Shown here: positions 47,623-54,710 of the stretch, piece after piece
Layout: each line of letters starts with the position of its first letter
How positions within the stretch are numbered: position 1 is the first letter of the stretch
Assembly: GCF_000260135.1 (NCBI RefSeq)
Contig: NZ_JH651384.1
Location: forward strand, 3,314,001 to 3,378,000
Source: Thiothrix nivea DSM 5205
GTDB taxonomy: Bacteria > Pseudomonadota > Gammaproteobacteria > Thiotrichales > Thiotrichaceae
Length of the DNA: 64,000 nt
Reading direction: 5' to 3'
Notes under the pieces: generated by a model
What the model saw: only the letters and a program-made list of their open reading frames with translations
The model's database searches: none
What the model was told of the DNA's origin: nothing
Program-made: the position numbers and the translations under genes

Positions 47623-48096
47623 ATGAAGTTTTGGGATAAGTGGATGTACGCGGGTGCATTGCTGTTTGGCTTTGCGGCGGCGGGTTCTGTGGCTGCCAGC
47701 AATGAGACCAGCCTGACCCTGATACATGATTCACCTTATTCATTTGAGGAAACGCTGGCGTCGTTACGGGAAACGATCCGGGCGCACAATTTCAGGGTGT
47801 TCCCCGACCGTTATCTGGAAGAGGGGTTGGTCGATGAGTTTTCCGTCAATGAGCGTCAGGTCAGCATCCGTTTTTGCAATTTTCATGATTTGCATGAGGC
47901 TATCCAGATAGAACCACGGATCGGGGTGGTTTTGCCCTGCGCGATTACGGTCGTGGAACGGGAAGATGGTTCTGTGCAACTGCTGACAGCGAACGTGCAA
48001 GCCATGATGGCTCTGTTTGATAATGACAAGCTGGCCAGTGCTTTTCGCGGCATCGAGGCCAAGTACACAGCAATTCTTGATGAGGTAACCTTATGA
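47623..48096 (+). CDS. Secreted DUF302 protein
   Basis: 157 residues: a signal peptide (MKFWDKWMYAG...SVAA) and a single DUF302 domain very like the one in the preceding cytochrome fusion (shared NFRVFPDRYLEEGL, RFCNF and LPC segments). The pair therefore arose by local duplication. ATG 47623 is chosen; a frame opening at 47560 would put residues before the signal peptide. Its 3' end overlaps the next gene by 4 bp (ATGA). Confidence 0.8.
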   Translation: MKFWDKWMYAGALLFGFAAAGSVAASNETSLTLIHDSPYSFEETLASLRETIRAHNFRVFPDRYLEEGLVDEFSVNERQVSIRFCNFHDLHEAIQIEPRIGVVLPCAITVVEREDGSVQLLTANVQAMMALFDNDKLASAFRGIEAKYTAILDEVTL

Positions 48097-48572
48097 AACC
48101 CCCTGTCCTGTTAACCTTGTTGGCGTGGTTGCTGCTGAATGCCGGACTTGCCCATGCCAATGACAACCTGCTGACTGTGCGCGTGGCGCAGGGATTTGAA
48201 CCGGCACTGCAACAAGTTCAGGACGTGCTGGCAGGGCACGGTTTTACGGTGGCGCATATCCAGAAGTGTGATGGTGGCCTGCATGAGATGGGCTATGAAA
48301 CCGATAATTACCGGGTGGTGTTTTTTGGCCGCCTAGAAGATGTGCGTGAGCTGAGCAAAACACATCCTGAAATGATCCCCTTGTTCCCATTCAAACTGGC
48401 GGTTTATGCTGAAGGCAAGGATACCATCCTGTCAGTGCTGAACCCTTCCAGCCTCGCGCCGATGTTACATGCGGATGATAGCTTGCAGGCGTGCCTGGAT
48501 GGGTGGGAAAAGGATTTCCGTGCCGTGCTGGCTGACATGCAGGGTTCTGTTACGGTGGCGTTGGCACATTGA
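48093..48572 (+). CDS. Secreted DUF302 protein, divergent paralog
   Basis: 159 residues with a signal peptide ending near AHA (residue 22) and a DUF302-type core (YRVVFFGRLEDVRELSKTHPEM...FPFKLAVYAEG). It lacks the RFCNF segment of the two upstream proteins but keeps cysteines near residues 61 and 141. It overlaps the previous gene in an ATGA junction, so the two are probably translated together. Confidence 0.7.
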   Translation: MKPPVLLTLLAWLLLNAGLAHANDNLLTVRVAQGFEPALQQVQDVLAGHGFTVAHIQKCDGGLHEMGYETDNYRVVFFGRLEDVRELSKTHPEMIPLFPFKLAVYAEGKDTILSVLNPSSLAPMLHADDSLQACLDGWEKDFRAVLADMQGSVTVALAH

Positions 48573-48586
48573 GGGCCGCCCGCCCT

Positions 48587-50611
48587 TTACGCGGTGGCGC
48601 TATAGTGGCGTATTTGTTGGCCTAGCCGTTGCAGGATGGCGTCGCGCTGTTGCAGGGCTTTTTCCTTGTGTAGCAATTGCTGGTTGAGCTGGGCGATGAT
48701 GGTGTCCTTGAGGGTGATGACCTTATCGCGCTGTTCAATCTTGTGCTCAAATGCCAGCCGGTCGCTTGTCATTGCCTGCTGATTGCCGGTCAGGGTAGCC
48801 AAGGTATCCAATTGCTGCATTAGAGTGGCTTCCCGCTGCGCATATTCCCGTTCACGTTCGCCCAGTTGGTTTTCGCGCTGCTGAATTTTGTGCAGGGTGG
48901 TTTCGTGGGCGGCTTCCCGTTGCTGGTATTGGTTGATCAGGGTTGTCAGTTGGTCTTGCAGCCCCTGCAATGCGCTTTCGCGCTCGGCAAATTGGCGTTC
49001 ACGGTCGCTCAGGTGGGTTTCGCGTTGCTGGAGGGTCTGCTCCTGTTGTTGGAGGATTTGCAGGGCGTTTTCGCGTTCGGCTTCCTGTTGCTGCTGTCTG
49101 GCGGTTAAGTCTGTCAGGGTATTAATGTGCTGTAAGAGCAGGGCTTCGCGGCTGGTGTGCTGGCGTTCGCGCTCGGCCAGGTGTTCTTCGCGCAAGTGGA
49201 ATTCGTCTTCCCGTTCTACCAGGATTTGTTCGCGTTCGCTGAGCAGACGGCTTTGTTCCAGGATGTGCTGGTCTTTTGCCTGCATACTCTGGTCGCGTTC
49301 GCCCAGTTGTTTGGCAATCGCGTCGACTTGTTGTTCCTGCTGCTGGATGAACTGGTCTTTTTCCGCCAGCAGTGTATCCCGGGCGCTGATCAGGCTGGCG
49401 TATTCGGCCAGGCGTTTTTCTTTGTCCAGCAGGATATTTTCCATTTCTGTGACATGCGAGCCATGGGCATCGAGACGCTGCTGGTGTTGTTGCAGGTTGT
49501 GGTCAAGCGCCAGTATTTGTTCTTGTAGTGAGGCAATCGACTGGTCACGCCGTTGGATGTGTTGGTCACGTTCCTGGATTTGCAGGAACTGGGCGGTGAT
49601 TTGTTCGTCACGGCGGTGCAGGGTGCGTTCACGCTCGTGGATGGCCTGGTCGCGGATGCCGACTTGGCGGTCACGTTCCTGCAAATGCTCCCCGGCCTGA
49701 AGGAGCATTTGTTCGCGTTCCTGGCTGATGCGTTCCTTTTCATGTAAGAGGCGTGTTTGTTCGGCCAGCTGTTCGTTACGCAGGCTGATCTGGTCGACTT
49801 TGCGGCGTACCAGGACATCACGCAACCGCAGTTGCTGGTCTTTTTCCAGCAGCAAGTCATCGCGGCGTTGCAGTAGTCGGTCAACGTCGCGCAGGCGCAT
49901 ATCGCGCTGCTGGACTTGTTGGTCGCGTTCTTTCAGCTGGCGGTCACGTTCGGTGAGGTGACGGTTGCGCTCGTGCAGGAGCTGTTCCTGGGTATAAGTG
50001 CGCTGTTGGTTGTCGCGTATCCAGCGGTTGAGTTCTTCGAGTTGGCGGCTGAGTTCCTGGATATTGTCGTCGCGTTTGGCCAGTTGCTTGTCGCGGTTGT
50101 CGATTTCGCGGTCGCGCTTGCCAATGTGGTTATCCTTTTCTTCCAGACGGCGGTTGCGGATGTGGATCTGGTCTTCGCGTTCGAGGATGTATTTTTCTTT
50201 CTGGCTGGCCAGTTGCTCGATTTCACGGGTGTGGTTTTCCAGGTCGCGGATGAGCTGGTCGCGCTCACGGATGGTGTCTTCCTTGTTCTGGAGTGCGGCA
50301 TCGCGTTGGGTGACCTGCTGTTCGAGTTCTTGGGCATTGTCTTGGCTGGAATGGAGCAGTTTTTCCTTTTCGTGGAGCAGTTGCTCCTTACGCTCCATGT
50401 GTTGGTCGCGTTCACGCAGGGATTGCTCCAGCGTGTCGATCAGCTTGTCCTTGTGTTGGATGGAGGTGTTGAGTTCCCGTAACCGTTCTTCGGTTATTTG
50501 CAGCCGTTCATAAGCGTCGCGCCAGCGGTCAATCAAGGTCTGGCGGTCGGCGGCGGTCAGGAAACGGTTCCCCTCGATTTTTTCGATCAGTGTCAGCTCT
50601 TCGCGGTTCAT
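48587..50611 (-). CDS. Long uninterrupted heptad-repeat protein
   Basis: Function unknown. Of 674 residues, those from about 38 to 667 can be written as some 90 consecutive heptads with no skip. The consensus is x-[ER]-[RK]-[DE]-x-x-[LIV] (for example KERDQQV, QERDRQV, HERERTL). Only one position per heptad is regularly hydrophobic, and the other core position is usually charged. There is no signal peptide or membrane segment. A short N-terminal part (residues 1-37) may be a capping helix. A cytoplasmic filament, scaffold or single long helix is plausible. The gene is divergent from rpoH across a 160-bp region. Confidence 0.75.
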   Translation of the reverse strand: MNREELTLIEKIEGNRFLTAADRQTLIDRWRDAYERLQITEERLRELNTSIQHKDKLIDTLEQSLRERDQHMERKEQLLHEKEKLLHSSQDNAQELEQQVTQRDAALQNKEDTIRERDQLIRDLENHTREIEQLASQKEKYILEREDQIHIRNRRLEEKDNHIGKRDREIDNRDKQLAKRDDNIQELSRQLEELNRWIRDNQQRTYTQEQLLHERNRHLTERDRQLKERDQQVQQRDMRLRDVDRLLQRRDDLLLEKDQQLRLRDVLVRRKVDQISLRNEQLAEQTRLLHEKERISQEREQMLLQAGEHLQERDRQVGIRDQAIHERERTLHRRDEQITAQFLQIQERDQHIQRRDQSIASLQEQILALDHNLQQHQQRLDAHGSHVTEMENILLDKEKRLAEYASLISARDTLLAEKDQFIQQQEQQVDAIAKQLGERDQSMQAKDQHILEQSRLLSEREQILVEREDEFHLREEHLAERERQHTSREALLLQHINTLTDLTARQQQQEAERENALQILQQQEQTLQQRETHLSDRERQFAERESALQGLQDQLTTLINQYQQREAAHETTLHKIQQRENQLGEREREYAQREATLMQQLDTLATLTGNQQAMTSDRLAFEHKIEQRDKVITLKDTIIAQLNQQLLHKEKALQQRDAILQRLGQQIRHYSATA

Positions 50612-50637
50612 TGTTATTATTTCAGCAGCTTATCCGG

Positions 50638-50653
50638 TTATCATACATGATAA
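50638..50653. promoter_or_regulatory. Palindrome in the divergent region before rpoH
   Basis: TTATCA and TGATAA arms surround TACA, 27 bp upstream of the heptad-repeat gene start. It may be an operator for that gene or part of a promoter; it is unassigned. Confidence 0.35.
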
Positions 50654-50710
50654 TGTGCTAAATATAACAGGGCATGAATCAACCATAAAAACGGAACCCG
50701 ACAAGGGTAT

Positions 50711-50737
50711 TAGCACTCTAAGCCAATGAGTGCTAAG
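50711..50737. promoter_or_regulatory. CIRCE element (HrcA operator) upstream of rpoH
   Basis: TTAGCACTC (50711-50719), exactly 9 bp, then GAGTGCTAA (50729-50737) is a perfect match to the CIRCE consensus bound by the heat-shock repressor HrcA. It ends 33 bp before the rpoH start codon, so it should lie in or just after the promoter and would let HrcA repress sigma-32 synthesis. Confidence 0.9.
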
Positions 50738-50770
50738 ATGAGCCATAAAGTCAACAGGAGGCTACCACAC

Positions 50771-51640
50771 ATGACAAACGCATTGATGCTTAGAGGACAA
50801 ACCTTACCCGTTCCGGTGGGGAATCTGGAAAGCTACATCCATGCGATTCACGCCATTCCCGTGCTGGAAGCAGAAGAAGAACGCGAGCTGGCAGATCGCC
50901 TGAAATATGCAGGCGATCTGGAAGCGGCACGTCAACTGATCCTGCACAACCTGCGCTTTGTTGTCAAAGTGGCGCGCGGGTACAGCGGCTACGGCCTGCC
51001 CCTGGGGGATCTGGTACAGGAAGGGAATGTGGGATTGATGAAAGCCGTCAAACGTTTTGAGCCGGATATGAATGTACGGCTGATTTCCTTTGCCGTGCAC
51101 TGGATTCGGGCAGAAATCCACGAATTTATCCTGCGTAACTGGAAGATCGTCAAGGTGGCGACCACCAAGGCGCAACGCAAACTGTTCTTCAACCTGCGCA
51201 GCAGCAAGCAGCGTCTGGGCTGGTTGAACCATGAGGAAGCCCAGTCCATGGCGGATGACCTGGGTGTCACCACCGCTGAAGTGTTGGAAATGGAAAAACG
51301 CCTCAGTGCCCACGACGTGGCTTTCGACCTGGGTGTAGATCAGGACGACGAAGACACTGCCAGCTTCTCGCCCAGCCAGTATCTGGCGGCGGATGACGCC
51401 GACCCGGCGGAAACGCTGGAAGCGGAAGAGTGGGATACCTACACCCGCGAGCGTTTCCAGAATGCAATGGCAAGCTTGGATGCACGTAGCCAAGATATTT
51501 TAGCCAGCCGTTGGCTGGTTGAAAACAAGGCGACCTTGCATGAATTGGCGGAAAAGTACAGCGTGTCAGCCGAGCGTATCCGTCAGCTGGAGAATGCCGC
51601 GATCAACAAGTTACGCCAAGGCGTAATGGAAGCCGCATAA
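50771..51640 (+). CDS. rpoH: RNA polymerase heat-shock sigma factor sigma-32
   Basis: RpoH (289 residues) directs polymerase to heat-shock promoters. Region 2 contains [27 protein letters not shown] and MKAVKRFEP. The RpoH box [17 protein letters not shown] follows, and region 4 ends [22 protein letters not shown] 50771 follows AGGAG (50757-50761); in-frame ATGs at 50726 and 50738 overlap the CIRCE element and are rejected. Confidence 0.96.
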   Translation: MTNALMLRGQTLPVPVGNLESYIHAIHAIPVLEAEEERELADRLKYAGDLEAARQLILHNLRFVVKVARGYSGYGLPLGDLVQEGNVGLMKAVKRFEPDMNVRLISFAVHWIRAEIHEFILRNWKIVKVATTKAQRKLFFNLRSSKQRLGWLNHEEAQSMADDLGVTTAEVLEMEKRLSAHDVAFDLGVDQDDEDTASFSPSQYLAADDADPAETLEAEEWDTYTRERFQNAMASLDARSQDILASRWLVENKATLHELAEKYSVSAERIRQLENAAINKLRQGVMEAA

Positions 51641-51665
51641 AGGCAGTTTTCTTGCCGCAGATATG

Positions 51666-51693
51666 AAAAAGGCCGCGTAAGCGGCCTTTTTTT
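51666..51693 (+). terminator. rpoH terminator
   Basis: The stem AAAAAGGCCGC/GCGGCCTTTTT around GTAA is followed by a run of T, 25 bp after the rpoH stop. The A/T runs may also let it serve the convergent small gene at 51711. Confidence 0.9.
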
Positions 51694-51710
51694 GTCAAAG
51701 ATGCTGACGT

Positions 51711-51806
51711 TTAACCGAAGAACGCTACCGACAGGAAACTGAACCACGCAAACGCAATCATCCCTATAACGATCAGCATCGGGATGCCAAAATCCCAGCT
51801 CAACAT
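51711..51806 (-). CDS. 31-residue single-span membrane peptide A
   Basis: Translation begins MLSWDFGIPMLIVIG and ends AWFSFLSVAFFG: one hydrophobic helix with almost no charge. An AAAGAGG ribosome site lies 8-9 nt upstream on the minus strand. A neighbouring frame (51933-52028) has the same length and pattern, which argues that both are real genes. Function unknown; small oxidase subunits, small regulatory membrane peptides and type I toxins are all of this size. Confidence 0.65.
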   Translation of the reverse strand: MLSWDFGIPMLIVIGMIAFAWFSFLSVAFFG

Positions 51807-51838
51807 ATCTACATACCTCTTTAATCTTTGTAGCGGAA

Positions 51839-51867
51839 AGGATAAAGCAATACCCCACCCCTGACAA
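51839..51867 (-). promoter_or_regulatory. Promoter of membrane peptide A
   Basis: On the minus strand TTGTCA (51867-51862) is followed after 17 bp by TATCCT (51844-51839), about 33 bp before the start codon at 51806. Confidence 0.4.
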
Positions 51868-51902
51868 GATCAGCGGATGCTTATATAAATACTTTTGGCT
51901 GG

Positions 51903-51920
51903 GGCTACCTTCGGGTAGCC
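51903..51920. repeat. TTCG-capped hairpin between the two small genes
   Basis: Perfect 7-bp arms GGCTACC/GGTAGCC with a TTCG loop lie 12 bp downstream of the stop of membrane peptide B. There is no T run on the minus strand, so it could be an mRNA-stabilising hairpin rather than a terminator. Confidence 0.5.
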
Positions 51921-51932
51921 AGGGAAATGGCT

Positions 51933-52028
51933 TTAGCCCGAGAAAACAACCGAAAAGAAGCTGAACCACGCAAACAGGATCAGGGCAATAACGATTGCTG
52001 CTGGCAGGCCATAGTCAAAACTCAACAT
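51933..52028 (-). CDS. 31-residue single-span membrane peptide B
   Basis: Translation begins MLSFDYGLPAAIVIA and ends AWFSFFSVVFSG. It has exactly the length of peptide A and shares MLS-[WF]-D-[FY]-G-[IL]-P, IVI, and FAWFSF. An AAGAGG ribosome site precedes the ATG. A putative FNR-type box lies upstream (52094-52107), placed to activate this gene. Confidence 0.68.
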   Translation of the reverse strand: MLSFDYGLPAAIVIALILFAWFSFFSVVFSG

Positions 52029-52065
52029 GTCATTTCCTCTTGATAAGAATCACTTGATGCTGGGT

Positions 52066-52107
52066 AGTATGCCGAAAGATATTCAGTAGTAACTTGACAT
52101 GGCTCAA
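52066..52107 (-). promoter_or_regulatory. FNR/CRP-like box with -10 for membrane peptide B
   Basis: TTGACATGGCTCAA (52094-52107; one arm mismatch) resembles the box at 46423. On the minus strand a -10-like CATACT lies at 52071-52066, giving an expected start near 52059 and a box centre at about -41.5. The box is also 82 bp upstream of the HNH gene on the other strand. Confidence 0.45.
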
Positions 52108-52188
52108 GAATAACGGAATCCTTTCATCTGCTTGTCATGATGCCGGTGCAGACTGTGCGGCGTGGTCTGTCACGGCAAGGAAACGGAG

Positions 52189-52770
52189 ATGCTCAGGTTA
52201 AACCAACTCATCCTGCGCACGGATGTTAGTGGGATGCCGCTGGAATGGATACATTTTCAAACAGCGGTCAAACTGTATTACACCGATCAGGTAGCTTATA
52301 CCTGTGGGACTCCCATTCTCAAAATTCACGGTGGCATCAACGCCAAAACCGGGCGGCAAAGCCGGATTGAGCTGAATTCCATCATTGCCACTTTCGGCAG
52401 TAAGCATAAGTTGTACGACTATTATGTGCCGCCCCTCAATAACCCGACCCTGTTCCGGCGTGACGACCAAATCTGCCTGTATTGCGGGGAACGTTTTCTG
52501 GAACGGGATTTGTCCCGCGACCATGTGCACCCGCTGGTGAAAGGCGGGCGCGATGTGTGGACGAATGTCGTCACCGCCTGCAAGCATTGCAACAGCCGTA
52601 AGGGTGGGCGTACCCCGGAACAGGCGCACATGCCGCTGTTGGCAATTCCATTCCAGCCCAACTTTGCGGAATATGTTTATCTGCAAGGGCGGCATATCTT
52701 GGCTGACCAGATGGAATTCCTGAGCGCGCATTTCCCGCGTGATAGCATATTGCGTGAGCGTAGCCAGTAG
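52189..52770 (+). CDS. HNH endonuclease-family protein
   Basis: 193 residues. The C-terminal half is a zinc-type HNH domain: CLYCGERF supplies the first CxxC pair, DHVHPLVKGGRDVWTN the His-containing core, and CKHCNSRKGG the second CxxC pair. Members cut or nick DNA, but a housekeeping role is possible: stand-alone HNH proteins of this length are common and few are characterised. ATG 52189 (MLRLNQLILRTD) follows AAGGA; the earlier in-frame start is unsupported. Confidence 0.8.
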   Translation: MLRLNQLILRTDVSGMPLEWIHFQTAVKLYYTDQVAYTCGTPILKIHGGINAKTGRQSRIELNSIIATFGSKHKLYDYYVPPLNNPTLFRRDDQICLYCGERFLERDLSRDHVHPLVKGGRDVWTNVVTACKHCNSRKGGRTPEQAHMPLLAIPFQPNFAEYVYLQGRHILADQMEFLSAHFPRDSILRERSQ

Positions 52771-52839
52771 GCTGGATTTTATCCGGTTGGTTGGGGCATT
52801 TTTTTCTATAGTAAAAGTTGGTTCATCGTGGAGTAGCCT

Positions 52840-53616
52840 ATGCCTGCATCAAATTCGTTCTGGAACCGCCTGTTTGCCTGGTTGTTTGGGCGGAATACCA
52901 GTAACGCCCCTGGCAGTAGTATGACAGCCCCACCGCCTGTGCCATCAATGCCTGTTTCCTCGGGTTCTGCCACGAATGTACCGTCTTCTCCTGTTGTTAG
53001 CCCGCTGCCTGTAGCAACAGAACCTGCGCCACCGGAGCCTGCATCACCGCCAGTAGCTCCGTTAGGTGATGGCCCTGAGCTACCGCCACCGGAGACGCCA
53101 GTCAGTAGCACGTTGCCTGAGGAAGGTGTCCAGCTGGGGTTTATCCGGCTCTGGAACAATCATCCGGCAATTGCAGAGGGGGATGTGTTCCCCTGCAAGG
53201 ATGCGGAAGGTACCCCCAACTTCGGCAACCAGTGCGGTATCATGATGGGAACCTGCCTGTTGCGCAGCGGCTTGCTGGCTGGCTACGATAAATCGGTTTG
53301 TTGGTATGCCGGGCACAAGGGGCATACCTTGCGGGCGCGGGAAGTGGCTGAGTGGATGCGCCGCCATCCGGATCGCTTTGGTCTGGTGGAAGTACGCAGC
53401 AATGTGACCTGGGGCGCATTCAAGGGACGCACGGGTCTGGTCTGTTTTCATAACTTCTGGGGCGAAGGTAACCAGGGCGACCATATTGACCTGTGGGATG
53501 GTACGGGCATCGTGCGCCGAATGGTTGACCCAAGCCTGGAGGGGCCTGGCATGGCGCATGGCTCACTGGATTATTTTGAACGTTCCGAGGAGGTCTGGTT
53601 TTGGCCCATACATTAG
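52840..53616 (+). CDS. Tae4-type peptidoglycan amidase (probable T6SS effector)
   Basis: A 258-residue protein. A Pro/Ser/Thr-rich N-terminal ~95 residues lead into a Tae4-like domain: FIRLWNNHPAI, the catalytic-Cys block NFGNQCGIMMG (Cys132), GHTLRAREVAEWM, and the His block GDHIDLWDGTG (His215). Tae4 amidases are delivered by type VI secretion and cut peptidoglycan stem peptides in rival cells. No T6SS structural gene is in the window. The next gene overlaps it by 16 bp and is the likely immunity gene. Confidence 0.8.
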   Translation: MPASNSFWNRLFAWLFGRNTSNAPGSSMTAPPPVPSMPVSSGSATNVPSSPVVSPLPVATEPAPPEPASPPVAPLGDGPELPPPETPVSSTLPEEGVQLGFIRLWNNHPAIAEGDVFPCKDAEGTPNFGNQCGIMMGTCLLRSGLLAGYDKSVCWYAGHKGHTLRAREVAEWMRRHPDRFGLVEVRSNVTWGAFKGRTGLVCFHNFWGEGNQGDHIDLWDGTGIVRRMVDPSLEGPGMAHGSLDYFERSEEVWFWPIH

Positions 53617-54077
53617 GATGGCTGGCAATAATCCCGCTGGTGTTGCTGCCGCTGGCCGGGTGTGATTCCGGTTCCCAGCCGCAGCAGCGCCCATTGGCCT
53701 TGCCAGAACGCCTGGAAAAGCCACATGTGACGGATCAGGCGCAAGCAGGGGGCTTGCATCTGGCGTTGTGGGATGATGGCGGCGGCTGTAAATTGCAGGT
53801 GGGGCAGACTGAGCCGTCAATCTGGCTCAAGCCGATGGCTCCTTGCTATTTCATGTTGGCGGCAGGAGGGCAGCGCGCGCAGGTTTTCCGGCATAACAAG
53901 ACCACGCTGGTAATGGCAGTGTTGGGAACGCCCGCTAAGGGCAAACATTGCGGTCAGGAGGTGCAGGGGTTGATTATCAACGGGGGCGTCAAACCTTCCA
54001 CTTACATTATGCAGGGCAGTGTGTATTGCGCGGAGCAGGGCTTGCAGAATTTCCAGTATGACCTGTTGGCCAAGTGA
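53601..54077 (+). CDS. Lipoprotein, probable immunity partner of the amidase
   Basis: A 158-residue protein with a lipoprotein signal (LPLAGC, Cys21) and further cysteines around residues 62, 82, 117 and 143. The start is TTG 53601: a perfect AGGAGG at 53588-53593 lies 7 nt upstream, so the rare start is well supported. The first 16 bp overlap the effector gene, which implies coupled synthesis. An envelope-anchored partner is what a periplasm-acting amidase requires. I do not recognise the sequence itself as Tai4. Confidence 0.65.
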   Translation: MAHTLGWLAIIPLVLLPLAGCDSGSQPQQRPLALPERLEKPHVTDQAQAGGLHLALWDDGGGCKLQVGQTEPSIWLKPMAPCYFMLAAGGQRAQVFRHNKTTLVMAVLGTPAKGKHCGQEVQGLIINGGVKPSTYIMQGSVYCAEQGLQNFQYDLLAK

Positions 54078-54087
54078 ATGGTTGAAG

Positions 54088-54630
54088 TCAGTTACCTTCC
54101 ACGATAAAGCTTTCGCCGAAATTGGTCGGGAAGCGGTTGCGTATTTTGTCGCGCATTGATTCCGCTTGCACACGGCTGGCGTAAGCGCCGACCCGTAACT
54201 TGAACATCAACCCACGTGGCGTATTCAGGCTGACAAGATAGGCGTTGTAGCCGCCCCTGACCAACTGGTCGCGCCAGACATACAACTGCCGGGAATCGTA
54301 GCCAGCCGCGATTTGTACGGCGTAGCGGTTGTCAGTATATTCGGTGTCTTCACGGGGGCGGGTGACGGGAGCGGAACGGCGTTGGGTTGCCCGGATGTAG
54401 TTATTGTCAGGTTCCCATACATCGTTATTGCCACTGTTGCCATTGCCGCCCAGCCCAGCGGCCCAGCCGGAAATGTTCGGTTTGTAGTTGATGAAAGGCA
54501 ATTTGCCCGCACGGTACAGCAGCACCAGCAGGACTGCACCTGCGACCAGCATCAGCGAATGGATCATCTTGAAGACAAAGCCGCGTTGTCTTGAACGGGA
54601 ACCTGCTGACATCCTGCCTGAACTCTTCAC
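54088..54630 (-). CDS. Membrane-anchored SPOR-domain protein
   Basis: 180 residues: a short basic cytoplasmic N-terminus, one membrane helix (about residues 24-41), a Gly/Asn-rich linker and a C-terminal SPOR domain (RYAVQIAAGYDSRQLYVWRDQLVRGG...FKLRVGAYASRVQAESM). SPOR domains bind glycan strands lacking stem peptides at division septa. It is convergent with the amidase/lipoprotein pair, 10 bp apart. Confidence 0.8.
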   Translation of the reverse strand: MKSSGRMSAGSRSRQRGFVFKMIHSLMLVAGAVLLVLLYRAGKLPFINYKPNISGWAAGLGGNGNSGNNDVWEPDNNYIRATQRRSAPVTRPREDTEYTDNRYAVQIAAGYDSRQLYVWRDQLVRGGYNAYLVSLNTPRGLMFKLRVGAYASRVQAESMRDKIRNRFPTNFGESFIVEGN

Positions 54631-54710
54631 TCCAACCTCGTTTTCCGCTGTGTTGTTGCCCTATGACTATAGACAAAAAGGTTGGGGTGCGGAAACCAAA
54701 ATACGGCCTT

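Noticed and set aside
49916-50482. Hydrophobic-looking 188-codon frame on the plus strand inside the heptad-repeat gene
   Set aside because: Its Val/Leu/Phe richness is the reverse reading of the repeated Arg/Asp/Gln codons on the other strand; the minus-strand frame is far longer and regular.
48587-50611. Repeat array resembling CRISPR
   Set aside because: The short repeated strings such as CGTTCGCG come from heptad codons, have no fixed spacer length and lie within one long reading frame. No CRISPR array was seen anywhere in the window.
51711-52028. Type I toxin-antitoxin pair of the Ldr/Ibs kind
   Set aside because: Size and tandem paralogy fit, but no antisense RNA promoter was found opposite the genes, and the FNR-like box on peptide B suggests another role; kept only as an open possibility.
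53618-53650. ATG at 53618 as the start of the lipoprotein gene
   Set aside because: It is in a different frame; the lipoprotein signal is read only from TTG 53601, which has an ideal AGGAGG spacing.
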